From: Chitinophagaceae bacterium
Lineage (GTDB): Bacteria > Bacteroidota > Bacteroidia > Chitinophagales > Chitinophagaceae
Length of the DNA: 64,000 bases
Assembly (NCBI GenBank): GCA_016786885.1
Contig: JAEUVO010000022.1
Location: 20,859 to 84,858 of the forward strand
Direction of reading: 5' to 3'
Of this stretch, positions 7,621 through 15,873 are shown one piece after another. The notes beneath the pieces are model-generated. The model saw only the letters and a list, made by a program, of their open reading frames with translations. It ran no database searches and was not told the DNA's origin. How positions within the stretch are numbered: the first letter of the stretch is position 1; each line of letters opens with the position of its first letter. The translations under genes and the position numbers were made by a program.

Positions 7621-9096
7621 ATGAGAAAGTCAATATTTTTCTACGCTGTGCTCTCTTTATTCCTGCTTGTACCCGCATCAATAACCTGGGCGCAAACTAT
7701 TTCAACCCAAAAAGGATTAACCACCGCTGTTTTCAATACTCCTGCTGGTACAGTAAAAGTTTACCTGCCTGATGATATCAGACCGGGAGATGTTATTTCG
7801 GGAACAGTGTTAGCCGAACCAATAGGCAAAAATGCAAAACAGGTTGAAAAAAATCTTTCAGAACTTATTAAGTACACTATAAGTATTGATGGGAATAGAA
7901 CTTCTGTTCCTTCAAAACCCGGATTGATGAAATGGCTTTTACATTCCGGCGGAAAACTTGTTTCACCGATAGAACTGATAAACGGGAGCGGCACTAAAGT
8001 CGGCCAACTTCCTTTTCAACTAAAAAGTTTGGATAAAACTGTTTCAGCATCATTGCAAAATTGCAGCCACCCTTCTCATGTACTGACGGGTGACCCTGTT
8101 ACTATTACGGGTCCTTTTGACGGGGATGCTTCCAATACAAAATGTTCATTAGGAAGTACACCTGCTGAAGTACTTGCAGAATCGCCACGTCAATGTATTT
8201 TTAAATATCCGGCTGATGCTATTGGCTTGCAGACATTAAACATAACAGATAATAATAAAAAGAACCTTCAGGCATGCAATCAAAAAATTTCAGGTGTTAG
8301 TATGGATATTTCTGCCGGTAAAATGAATTTATCAAAAGGAGAAAGAACTTACATTGATGTAAAGATTACAGGCCTGCTGGATTTACCGGATACTGCAATT
8401 TTGTCTTTGAATAATATGTCGCCGGCAACTGTTACAATGATCCCGGCAAATACTATTGTCATCCCCTTATCACCCGCAACTGAAAGCTCAGGAATATTTA
8501 CCCGTAGGTTTGATATACAAAGTATTAAATCAGGTAATTTTTCAGTGAATATAAATCTTGATCTGCCGGATAATAGCAGTACAGCAAACCTGAGTGATTT
8601 AAAGAATGAAAGTGGCTACCAGGGTTCATACGGATATATCGGAGATCAGCCATGTAACCCGGAGGGTGCAACCACGAGGTGGAGATGGCATAAAACATTT
8701 GCCTGTGAGATTGATGAGCGCAAAGTGCTTCCCTGCGGGCACAGTAAAGAAGGTAATGATGTGTACGAAAAAATAAAAGAATTACTTGAAGAACTGGAAT
8801 TGGATAAGGCAACTGATATTGGCGAAAAAATGGCCAAAGCGTTCTCAACTTCAAAAATGTTTTCTTATTCCATACATGTCATCCGCAAATGGGTGGATTA
8901 TGATATTGAATACAAATGTGTAAATGGCAAATGGCAATCAACCGGTGGTATGTATGTTAAGCATGGAACCGATGACCTGGGTTGGCATTCTGTTAAACAA
9001 CTTACCCTTGACTGCTGGATGACGTTTGACTCACCAGCCGCTGAAAAAGAATTCGAAGCTGCATTAGAGCTTGCATTAAGAGGTGCCTGTAAATAA
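7621..9096 (+). CDS. Secreted protein of unknown function
   Basis: 491 aa, family not recognised. The start at 7621 gives a clear signal peptide (MRKSIFFYAVLSLFLLVPAS, cleavage after ITWA or WAQ), so I prefer it to an in-frame ATG 60 nt upstream. The first ~120 residues look like a beta-rich domain with VYLPDDIRPGDVISG. Residues ~150-230 hold several Cys (NCSH, KCSLG, QCIFKYP, QACN) that may form disulfides. Residues ~235-330 resemble another beta-sandwich. The C-terminal ~150 residues contain TRWRWHKTFACEIDE, CGHSKEGNDVYEKIK and a final Cys. No T9SS sorting domain is visible. It is monocistronic and ends 4 nt from the convergent transporter gene. Confidence 0.75.
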   Translation: MRKSIFFYAVLSLFLLVPASITWAQTISTQKGLTTAVFNTPAGTVKVYLPDDIRPGDVISGTVLAEPIGKNAKQVEKNLSELIKYTISIDGNRTSVPSKPGLMKWLLHSGGKLVSPIELINGSGTKVGQLPFQLKSLDKTVSASLQNCSHPSHVLTGDPVTITGPFDGDASNTKCSLGSTPAEVLAESPRQCIFKYPADAIGLQTLNITDNNKKNLQACNQKISGVSMDISAGKMNLSKGERTYIDVKITGLLDLPDTAILSLNNMSPATVTMIPANTIVIPLSPATESSGIFTRRFDIQSIKSGNFSVNINLDLPDNSSTANLSDLKNESGYQGSYGYIGDQPCNPEGATTRWRWHKTFACEIDERKVLPCGHSKEGNDVYEKIKELLEELELDKATDIGEKMAKAFSTSKMFSYSIHVIRKWVDYDIEYKCVNGKWQSTGGMYVKHGTDDLGWHSVKQLTLDCWMTFDSPAAEKEFEAALELALRGACK

Positions 9097-9100
9097 TGTG

Positions 9101-10009
9101 TTAACTTCTTTTTTGAATATTAGCTATTAATAGCCCAACCAGCACAAGGGTAAAACTCACCGCATGCACCCATGTTATTTTTTCACCTAATGCCAATACG
9201 GCCTCCAAAGTGCTGAAAACTGGAATAAGATTGCCAAACAATGCGGCTCTGCCTGCACCAAGGTTTCGGATAGCAATGTTCCATATCCAGAAACAGATTA
9301 CAGAAGCTCCCAAACCAAGATACAAGATGATAAGCAGGTTATTTGCCGTATACGAAACAGGAGCTGTATGCGCTGCTTCTTTCAGGTAAAATGGAAATAG
9401 CAGGACTGTTCCCAGCGTAAAAACAATAAAAAGAAAGTTGACTGGAGAAATGGAAACTGGCTTTTTTTTGACCATGGTATTATAAACAGCAAAAGCAAGA
9501 CCTGCCAGCAAAACCCAGGTATCACCACGGGTAAATTTCAGGTGCAACAGGTTTTGAAAATTTCCTTTTGACAACAGAAACAAAATACCGGCTATACAGG
9601 TAGTTATTCCAATCACCTTTGCTCTGCTTATTCCTTCTTTCAGAAATATCCGGGCAAAGATTACCGACAAAATAGGAGAGGAAGTGGTACCTATCAGGGC
9701 CAGGTTTATGGCAGTAGTATATTGTGCGCCGATATACACAAATGTATTGAACATTGCTACACCGGTGGTGGCCGCTATTATTAAGTAAAGCCAGGATTTT
9801 CGGACTGCCGGCCATTCTTTTTTGAAAGATTGATAAGCAAAAGGGAAAATGATAATGGTGGCAGTCAGCCAGCGTAAAAAAGCAAGACTTACAGGAGATA
9901 TCTCATTGTATATCCCTCTTGCTATAATAAAATTCCATGACCAGATGAATGTTGCCAGTACGGCAAGGCCAATGCCGGTGTAGATATTTTTTCGGGTAGC
10001 TTGACTCAT
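9101..10009 (-). CDS. DMT-superfamily (EamA) transporter
   Basis: 302-aa inner-membrane protein with about ten hydrophobic helices arranged as two EamA repeats (roughly residues 10-140 and 150-300). Recognisable features are FIWSWNFIIARGIYNEISP and FLRWLTATIIIFPFA in the first repeat, and LGLGASVICFWIWNIAIRNLGAGRAALFGNLIPVFS across the second. These proteins export metabolites or amino acids; the substrate is unknown here. It begins 6 nt after the radical SAM stop and is the last gene of the agmatinase-like / membrane / radical SAM / DMT operon, so it could export that operon's product (inference). Confidence 0.88.
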   Translation of the reverse strand: MSQATRKNIYTGIGLAVLATFIWSWNFIIARGIYNEISPVSLAFLRWLTATIIIFPFAYQSFKKEWPAVRKSWLYLIIAATTGVAMFNTFVYIGAQYTTAINLALIGTTSSPILSVIFARIFLKEGISRAKVIGITTCIAGILFLLSKGNFQNLLHLKFTRGDTWVLLAGLAFAVYNTMVKKKPVSISPVNFLFIVFTLGTVLLFPFYLKEAAHTAPVSYTANNLLIILYLGLGASVICFWIWNIAIRNLGAGRAALFGNLIPVFSTLEAVLALGEKITWVHAVSFTLVLVGLLIANIQKRS

Positions 10010-10015
10010 TAAATC

Positions 10016-11317
10016 TTAGTAGTGTGCAAAATCCAGTTCAAACTTTCCTTTGATACGTTCCATGGGAGGATTAAAGTAGCCGTATTTCAGATCGGGAAAT
10101 TCTTCCCGGATCAGATCCTGTAGTTGTTTGACCCCAATACACTCACCAGTATCTGTCACGCCAATCTTGCCAAGATACCAGTCGGGATCAATGTTGAAAT
10201 TGCGCCACTGAATCATCTTTAACCCGGTTTCTTTTATAAACTTTCTCAACGCTTCATATTCTGCAACTGAATCGGTCATTCCCGGAAAAACGAAATAGTT
10301 GATGGATGTCCAGCCGCCGAATGAGTTAACGACTTTCAGGCTTTCAACAATATCATCAAAGCCGTAATTGTTTGGACGATAATAAGGAGTGTAAATTTCT
10401 CTCCTGGCCGAGTTGGTACTTACACGTATAGAATCAAGCCCGGCTTCGCAGAGAGCTTTCACGGCATCCGGCCTGGATCCATTTGTATTAATATTGATAC
10501 TTCCTTTTTTTGTGTGTTTCCTGATCTCAATAATTGCATCACGAATGGTTTCCCACATCAGCAAAGGTTCGCCTTCGCAACCTTGCCCGAAACTGATGAT
10601 AGGATAGGGTGCTGTTTCCAGGTGAGGAACAGTGAACTCAATAATCTCTTCCGGGGTAGGCTTAAAGGTCAACCTGTCTTGCGTAGAAACGATAGGCTCC
10701 TCATCCGGCTGGAGTGAGATGCAACCCACACAATTGGCATTGCAGGCAGGAGAGGCAGGTACGGGGCATTCCCATCTGCCCAATGCAAAATTTCTGGCAG
10801 CAGGGCAACTGTAAGTCAATGCACAATTATTCATCAGGTGCGCCACTAACCTGTTTTGCGGATAATGTTTGAGTAATTCTTTGGCCCCGGCTTCTACTTT
10901 TTTTGCATCATACCCGGCACATTCCTGCCTGATATCCGGTTCAATGCGGATAGCAGGCACATAGAATTTATCATTAAACCATCCTGCAGCAGTATAACAA
11001 AATAAGGGAAGGATAGGAGCATCGGGTGTTGTTTCATAGGCAGCTAAATAAAAACCAGTGTGTGCCGGTGGAATAAATGCGGCAACAGCCCAGCCTTTTT
11101 CACAAAGCCGCATATCGCCGGTTTCAACGTCGATACCGATGCCTTTTCTGCCGGGTAATTCATACAAAGATCCGCCATCGGGTAATTCCATCCATTCATC
11201 TTCGGGAACCGGCACTGCATCCCAACCCGTGCGGCCGGTTACATATAATGAAGTGTCTTCAAAAATATTTCCTTTACCATCAGAGTAAAGTATATATGGG
11301 GATTGCGATAAACTCAT
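10016..11317 (-). CDS. Radical SAM protein
   Basis: 433-aa enzyme expected to bind a 4Fe-4S cluster through CNANCVGC (C192, C196, C199) and cleave S-adenosylmethionine. After the cluster comes SFGQGCEGEPLLMWETI, matching the family's GGEP-like SAM-binding strand, and INTNGSRPDAVKALCEAGLDSIRVS typical of the barrel. The first ~180 residues precede the barrel as a separate domain and hold further Cys (ECAGYD, NNCALTYSCPAARNF). The frame is open to 11338, but the ATG at 11317 overlaps the upstream stop as ATGA, so I chose it. The reaction cannot be assigned. Tight coupling to the membrane protein gene suggests the two act together. Confidence 0.88.
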   Translation of the reverse strand: MSLSQSPYILYSDGKGNIFEDTSLYVTGRTGWDAVPVPEDEWMELPDGGSLYELPGRKGIGIDVETGDMRLCEKGWAVAAFIPPAHTGFYLAAYETTPDAPILPLFCYTAAGWFNDKFYVPAIRIEPDIRQECAGYDAKKVEAGAKELLKHYPQNRLVAHLMNNCALTYSCPAARNFALGRWECPVPASPACNANCVGCISLQPDEEPIVSTQDRLTFKPTPEEIIEFTVPHLETAPYPIISFGQGCEGEPLLMWETIRDAIIEIRKHTKKGSININTNGSRPDAVKALCEAGLDSIRVSTNSARREIYTPYYRPNNYGFDDIVESLKVVNSFGGWTSINYFVFPGMTDSVAEYEALRKFIKETGLKMIQWRNFNIDPDWYLGKIGVTDTGECIGVKQLQDLIREEFPDLKYGYFNPPMERIKGKFELDFAHY

Positions 11318-11874
11318 TTCTTTAAATGCTGCCTGCAAAACTCGTTAAATTCCTGCTCATTTACAGGACTGTTTTCATCTATGGCTTGCTGAATGAGCTT
11401 GTTGTTTTTGAAGTCAATTGTCAACAGGCCATCTTTCAGAACCAGGTTATTCAACTCTGCCCACTTAAAACTTTTTACTGGGAAAGAAGGGAAGCGAATT
11501 TGATCCTCGCTTATATAAACCCGAAATTCTCTTTTGGAAATGAAATAAAGTATGCTAAGCAAAAGGGATATAATTCCAGGAATGTAATAATTGAATCTAA
11601 AAATCCATATCACTGGCAGGTATGCCAGGCAAGCCCTGATGGCACTGAAATTGCTTTTTTTCTTTCGGAAAAGAATTTCGAACAGGAAAAAAATAATAGC
11701 TAGGGCAACCCCGAAGCCAGCCCATTTACGGTCTTCATAGTTGGCTGATAAAATGAGAATGATAATCAGTATTATCAGATGAATACTGATTAATAACCAT
11801 CCCAGCAGGTCGTAGGTTTTTGATTTTGTATTAGGGATAGTAAGTATATAATCTGCTGTTCGGGGCGATGCCAT
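11314..11874 (-). CDS. Small membrane protein of unknown function
   Basis: 186 aa, not recognised. About four hydrophobic helices occupy residues 24-125 (LLISIHLIILIIILILSA is the clearest). A soluble C-terminal part follows, with YISEDQIRFPSFPVKSFKWAELNNLVLKDG, which resembles the small PH-like beta domain seen in YcxB-type membrane proteins. It starts 10 nt after the agmatinase-like gene and overlaps the radical SAM start by 4 nt, so it is translated as part of that operon. A role as a membrane partner for the radical SAM enzyme is a guess from gene order alone. Confidence 0.75.
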   Translation of the reverse strand: MASPRTADYILTIPNTKSKTYDLLGWLLISIHLIILIIILILSANYEDRKWAGFGVALAIIFFLFEILFRKKKSNFSAIRACLAYLPVIWIFRFNYYIPGIISLLLSILYFISKREFRVYISEDQIRFPSFPVKSFKWAELNNLVLKDGLLTIDFKNNKLIQQAIDENSPVNEQEFNEFCRQHLKK

Positions 11875-11884
11875 CAGGAAGAGG

Positions 11885-12928
11885 TTAGCTATGAGATGTT
11901 ACTAAAAGATTGCACAGCTTAAACAGTACTCTTGCTCCCACATTGGCATTCCAGTCAGAATCACTTACACCAACTTCGCTCAGGTCAAAGCCTACTATTT
12001 TACGACCACTTTCCAGTACTTTTTTGAAAATGAAGAATATTTCTTCTAACTCGAAGCCGCCGGGTACAGGTGTACCGGTGTGGGGGCAAAGTTTTCTATC
12101 TAGCCCGTCTATGTCGAAGCTTATATACACCTGCTGAGGTAGTTTACTTACGATATCTTCTGTCAATGATTTCCATGACTCGCCTTCAAATTGTCTTTTC
12201 TTTATCTCCCTGTCAAAATAAGTGATGACCTTATAATTGCTGTTTTTAATATAATCCCACTCTACCTGGCTATAATCTCTTATCCCCACCTGTACCAGTC
12301 TTTGCAGTTCCGGTATTTCTTTCAACGCATTGAACATGATACTGGCATGAGAATGTTTAAAACCCTCGTAGGTATCACGAAGATCACAATGTGCATCGAT
12401 CTGGAGAATGCCGAAATCTCCGTATTTCTCACCAATAGCTTTCATGTAACCTAAAGGAGCACTATGATCGCCGCCTAAAACGGCTACCAGTTTATCTTTT
12501 TCAAGCAACACTTTTGTTTGTTCATGCATCCATTCTGCAAGGAATATACCGCCTTCGTTTACTTCTCTCAGCGTTTTGCACATGAACTGGTTGGCATTTA
12601 CATCTTCTCCTTTTGAGATATAATCAATATAGAGTTCAGCTTCTTTTCTCAGGTAGTCGCTCTTCATCAGGATCTTTCTGTCAGTATGCCGCATAAAAAA
12701 TCCTTCTTTCCATGCATCAGGCATTTCAGGATCAAACAGGTCCACCTGGTAACTGGCTTTAAGAATTGATTCTGGTGCTCTTGCAGTGCCAGCACCATAG
12801 CTCACTGTTACTTCCCAGGGAACAGGGATAATAACCAGTTTGGCGTTATCTTCTGTAGTGGGTAATCCAAAAATATTGTTATTCGGATTGCTTACGCTGT
12901 TAGGGTCATAAGTGGAAAGGTCAACCAT
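11885..12928 (-). CDS. Agmatinase/arginase-family ureohydrolase
   Basis: 347-aa enzyme of the arginase/agmatinase/formimidoylglutamase family with a binuclear Mn site. The ligand motifs are GGDHS (152-156), DAHCD (178-182) and SFDIDGLD (270-277). The last motif normally reads DxDxxDP; here R278 replaces Pro, while the metal-binding aspartates are kept. The C-terminus has GFDLSEVGVSD, also typical. It hydrolyses a guanidino group to release urea, or a formimino group to release formamide; the exact substrate is not determined. It is the first gene of the operon that continues with the membrane protein, the radical SAM enzyme and the transporter. Confidence 0.88.
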   Translation of the reverse strand: MVDLSTYDPNSVSNPNNNIFGLPTTEDNAKLVIIPVPWEVTVSYGAGTARAPESILKASYQVDLFDPEMPDAWKEGFFMRHTDRKILMKSDYLRKEAELYIDYISKGEDVNANQFMCKTLREVNEGGIFLAEWMHEQTKVLLEKDKLVAVLGGDHSAPLGYMKAIGEKYGDFGILQIDAHCDLRDTYEGFKHSHASIMFNALKEIPELQRLVQVGIRDYSQVEWDYIKNSNYKVITYFDREIKKRQFEGESWKSLTEDIVSKLPQQVYISFDIDGLDRKLCPHTGTPVPGGFELEEIFFIFKKVLESGRKIVGFDLSEVGVSDSDWNANVGARVLFKLCNLLVTSHS

Positions 12929-12997
12929 ATATCTGTTATTGAAAAACGGTGCAAGTTACATGGGTTTTGTCTTGTGGCAAAAAGAAATGAAAGCAAA

Positions 12998-13025
12998 CAA
13001 AAAGGGAGCTGCAAGCAACTCCCTT
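12998..13025 (-). terminator. Intrinsic terminator after the desaturase gene
   Basis: On the minus strand AAGGGAGTTGC pairs with GCAGCTCCCTT (one G-U pair) and is followed by TTTTTG. It lies 21 nt after the desaturase stop. Confidence 0.7.
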
Positions 13026-13045
13026 CTCCAATTTTTTCATTGCGG

Positions 13046-14113
13046 TTATTTGCGGCTGAGATTTCTCAAGTGAGATACATGGGAGGCCAAAGCCAATCTC
13101 ATTTTAGGATACTCAATATAAGTAATACCAAAATCTTCGCATGCCTTTTTGATGATCTTGCTGATAGCAGGATAGTGAACATGTGATACTTTAGGGAATA
13201 AATGGTGTTCAACCTGGAAATTCAACCCTCCGACTAACCAGGATATTACTTTATTTCGGGTCGCAAAATTGGCTGTTGTTTTCAATTGGTGGATTGCCCA
13301 CTCATCTTCCATTTTGTTACTTTCCACATCCGGATGAGGGAAATGCGTATGTTCAACAGTATGTGCCAGTTGGAATACAATACTCAATACGAACCCTGCA
13401 AACAGGCCGAATACCAGGAAGCCAATCAGCCAAGGAGTAAAACCTACTGCATAAATAGGCAGGGCAACAAAAAGGAATGCATGTAACAATTTAAAACCCC
13501 AGAAAGAAATATGGTCACCAACTGACATTGGCTTTAAGGGGACAGATCCGATTCTTTTCAAAAAATATTTTTTATAGTCAGTTACAAAGACCCACCAGAT
13601 ATAAAGTAAAGAGTAGGCGGCCCAGAAGTACCAGTGCTGGAAACGGTGTATCTTATAATACTTCTGTGTGTCGCAGAGACGGAGTAGTGGTTTGGCCTCA
13701 ATATCATCATCCAGCCCTTCAATGTTTGTATATGTGTGGTGAATGATATTATGTTTCGTCTTCCACATAAAGTTATTGGCGCCTAAAAAATTAAGAGACA
13801 GGCCGGCCATAGTGTTTACCCATTTGTATTTGCTAAAACTTCCATGCATGCCATCATGCATGACATTAAAGCCAATCGCTGCAGTTAATCCGCCTAACAC
13901 CACACATTCTGTCAACGCAAGCCATGTGGCGGGTGTAAAAAATATCAGGTGTATATATACTGCCAGGTAAGCAACAACAAGGAAGATAGCTTTGAAATAC
14001 AATTGAAAGTTTCCTGTGGGAGCTTTGCCGGCGTCTTTGAAATAATCGCTGATCCTTTTCTTTAATTCAGCATGAAAAGATTGTGCTGTTCCGGAGAATT
14101 TTGGGAATGTCAT
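13046..14113 (-). CDS. Membrane fatty-acid desaturase
   Basis: 355-aa di-iron membrane desaturase that introduces a double bond into acyl chains of lipids or acyl-CoA. The three His boxes are complete: HDGMHG, HNIIHH and QVEHH. The last is the QxxHH form seen in front-end/linoleoyl-CoA-type desaturases, rather than the HxxHH of stearoyl-CoA desaturases. Four or more membrane helices flank them. The frame is open to 14170, but a -7 box at 14138-14145 lies inside that extension, so I chose the ATG at 14113 (MTFPKFSGTAQSF). It is monocistronic, with its own terminator, and probably adjusts membrane fluidity. Confidence 0.92.
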   Translation of the reverse strand: MTFPKFSGTAQSFHAELKKRISDYFKDAGKAPTGNFQLYFKAIFLVVAYLAVYIHLIFFTPATWLALTECVVLGGLTAAIGFNVMHDGMHGSFSKYKWVNTMAGLSLNFLGANNFMWKTKHNIIHHTYTNIEGLDDDIEAKPLLRLCDTQKYYKIHRFQHWYFWAAYSLLYIWWVFVTDYKKYFLKRIGSVPLKPMSVGDHISFWGFKLLHAFLFVALPIYAVGFTPWLIGFLVFGLFAGFVLSIVFQLAHTVEHTHFPHPDVESNKMEDEWAIHQLKTTANFATRNKVISWLVGGLNFQVEHHLFPKVSHVHYPAISKIIKKACEDFGITYIEYPKMRLALASHVSHLRNLSRK

Positions 14114-14137
14114 TTTAATACTGTAATTACTGATTGA

Positions 14138-14170
14138 CAAAGGTAGTCTTAAACTGCCACATTGTGTCAA
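14138..14170 (-). promoter_or_regulatory. Promoter of the desaturase gene
   Basis: On the minus strand: TTG (14168-14170), 22-nt spacer, then TACCTTTG (14138-14145), a full match to the -7 consensus. The predicted transcript start is about 20 nt before the ATG. Confidence 0.6.
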
Positions 14171-14246
14171 AAATAAGTCAATCGTTTGATATGAATCAAC
14201 GACTGTTTGTTTAACGTTTTATTGGGATGTTCAGTCAAACAATGAC

Positions 14247-14984
14247 TCAAGTTTCATTTTGTATCAGTGCATCAAGGTTTCGGATGCCAATTTTTTTCTC
14301 GCTGATGAAACCTTCAGCATACTTTACACCGATACGTTTGCCAAACATTCTTGCTCTTGCAATAACACTTTCAAGAAAATCGGGTGTGGAAATATAGGTT
14401 TGAGGACCCTCGTTGCTGTTTTCGCCTGTATGAAATTGTGTGGAATATGCCTCAATAGCTTTCATACGCTGATCAAACACATCACTGATGTCGATCAGCA
14501 GATCAGGCTCATGATACCAATCCTGAATATAGTGCAGTACGTAGGAGGGGCGCCACCGTTCCTGCTTTTCCTGTTTTTCATCTATAGTCTCTATCTTAGA
14601 AAGACCTGCCAGGAAACAGCTGTCGGCAATGAGTTTTCCTGCTCTGCCATGATCAGGATGCCTGTCATGCAGCACATTTCCAATGACAATATCAGGCTGG
14701 TACTTACGTATAGCTGCAATCAGTTTTAATTGATGTTCTTCATCATTCTTAAAGAAACCATCTCTCATTTTCAGGTTCTCTCTTGCAAGTACACCTATTA
14801 TCATGGCTGCATTGGCAGCTTCCTGGTAGCGGGTCTCGATAGTCCCTCTTGTCCCCAGTTCACCTTGTGTCAGGTCAACGATCACAACTTTTTTCCCTTT
14901 TTTAGTTTCGTTGATCAATGTGCCCGAGCATCCCAGTTCCACATCATCAGGATGAACACCTATGGCAAGAATATCTGCTTTCAT
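14247..14984 (-). CDS. bshB1: Bacillithiol biosynthesis deacetylase BshB1
   Basis: 245-aa zinc-dependent deacetylase of the PIG-L/LmbE family. It removes the acetyl group from N-acetylglucosaminyl-malate in bacillithiol synthesis. The N-terminus MKADILAIGVHPDDVELGCS contains the Zn-binding HPDD motif, and DRHPDHGRAGKL supplies the second His cluster. The segment LTQGELGTRGT and the C-terminal GKRIGVKYAEGF are characteristic of BshB1 rather than of other LmbE proteins. The length is normal. It is single, with a -7 box about 28 nt upstream. Confidence 0.92.
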   Translation of the reverse strand: MKADILAIGVHPDDVELGCSGTLINETKKGKKVVIVDLTQGELGTRGTIETRYQEAANAAMIIGVLARENLKMRDGFFKNDEEHQLKLIAAIRKYQPDIVIGNVLHDRHPDHGRAGKLIADSCFLAGLSKIETIDEKQEKQERWRPSYVLHYIQDWYHEPDLLIDISDVFDQRMKAIEAYSTQFHTGENSNEGPQTYISTPDFLESVIARARMFGKRIGVKYAEGFISEKKIGIRNLDALIQNET

Positions 14985-15011
14985 ATTGAAGTGAAAATAT
15001 TAAAATAAGTG

Positions 15012-15019
15012 CAAATGTA
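15012..15019 (-). promoter_or_regulatory. -7 box of bshB1
   Basis: On the minus strand TACATTTG, a full match to TAnnTTTG, 27 nt before the bshB1 ATG. No clear -33 TTG. Confidence 0.5.
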
Positions 15020-15076
15020 TTTTGTTACAGTGAGACGGGTGGATCAGAAAATACGAGGAAATTGACAACATAATAA

Positions 15077-15790
15077 TTACTTCCTGTAAGGATTGTTGTA
15101 CCAGGATCCGTCGATTTCTTTTACAATATTTTCAATATCCTTATCCAGTTTATTCTTTGCAAGGTCCCAATCCTGTTTCAGGTTGCCTCCTACAAAAAAG
15201 GCAACTGTCTGATAAAACCTTGCATTCAATCCGCCTTTATATTCTTTGATAATTTCATAACAGTTATTTCCCGTTTGACGGTTAATCAGTTTCATCAGAA
15301 TTTTTCCCTGGTACACTGACAGGTTAGAAAGAGGATCGCTGAATTGTTTTTTCAGTTCTTTCTCTCTTGATTTAATATATGCCTTTCGTTCTTTTTTCGA
15401 ACTTACATTCGCAAGGTTTGCATTAATATCATTGATCGTGGCACCGGCGATCCGGGCATAAGGGTAAGTAACATAAACAGCATTTCTAAGCCGGGTCCAT
15501 TCTTCAATATATTTTTTCAGTTTTTCAGGGGACAGGTTGGAAACCCATGCCATTTCCATTTCCTTATAATTGACTATTTCATGGTGATACCAGATGGCGG
15601 GAAGAATAATGGTGTCGTTCGGGCCCCATTTTTTGCGTTGCTCTTTCATGTATTGAAGGGCCCATTCAGTTGAGTCAACTGCAGGCTCGGGTGCCGGAGA
15701 CGGGGTTTGGCTAAAAACAGAGCTGCTTGTCATTGTTGCAAAGACAAGTAGCAGGAAAAGGAGAGGTATATTTTTTTTAGCGTAATCCAC
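15077..15790 (-). CDS. DUF4294 domain protein, secreted
   Basis: 237-aa exported protein matching the Bacteroidota-specific DUF4294 type by its central part. A signal peptide is evident (NIPLLFLLLVFATMTSSSVFSQ). The conserved portion begins with DTIILPAIWYHHEIVNYKEME and runs through VYVTYPYARIAGATIND. Its helical C-terminal half is rich in Lys and ends in IDGSWYNNPYRK. The function is unknown. It follows ccmF on the same strand after 83 nt, which may or may not make it part of that transcript. Confidence 0.82.
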   Translation of the reverse strand: MDYAKKNIPLLFLLLVFATMTSSSVFSQTPSPAPEPAVDSTEWALQYMKEQRKKWGPNDTIILPAIWYHHEIVNYKEMEMAWVSNLSPEKLKKYIEEWTRLRNAVYVTYPYARIAGATINDINANLANVSSKKERKAYIKSREKELKKQFSDPLSNLSVYQGKILMKLINRQTGNNCYEIIKEYKGGLNARFYQTVAFFVGGNLKQDWDLAKNKLDKDIENIVKEIDGSWYNNPYRK

Positions 15791-15873
15791 CAGGGATAAA
15801 ATTAGAAAACAGTATTCGTATTTCTTATACGGACAGTAAAACTACGAAAGACGCTGTTTTAAAAATGTCAAAA

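Noticed and set aside
8525..8854. 109-codon minus-strand frame inside the secreted protein gene
   Set aside because: Lies fully within a gene with a good signal peptide; no independent support.
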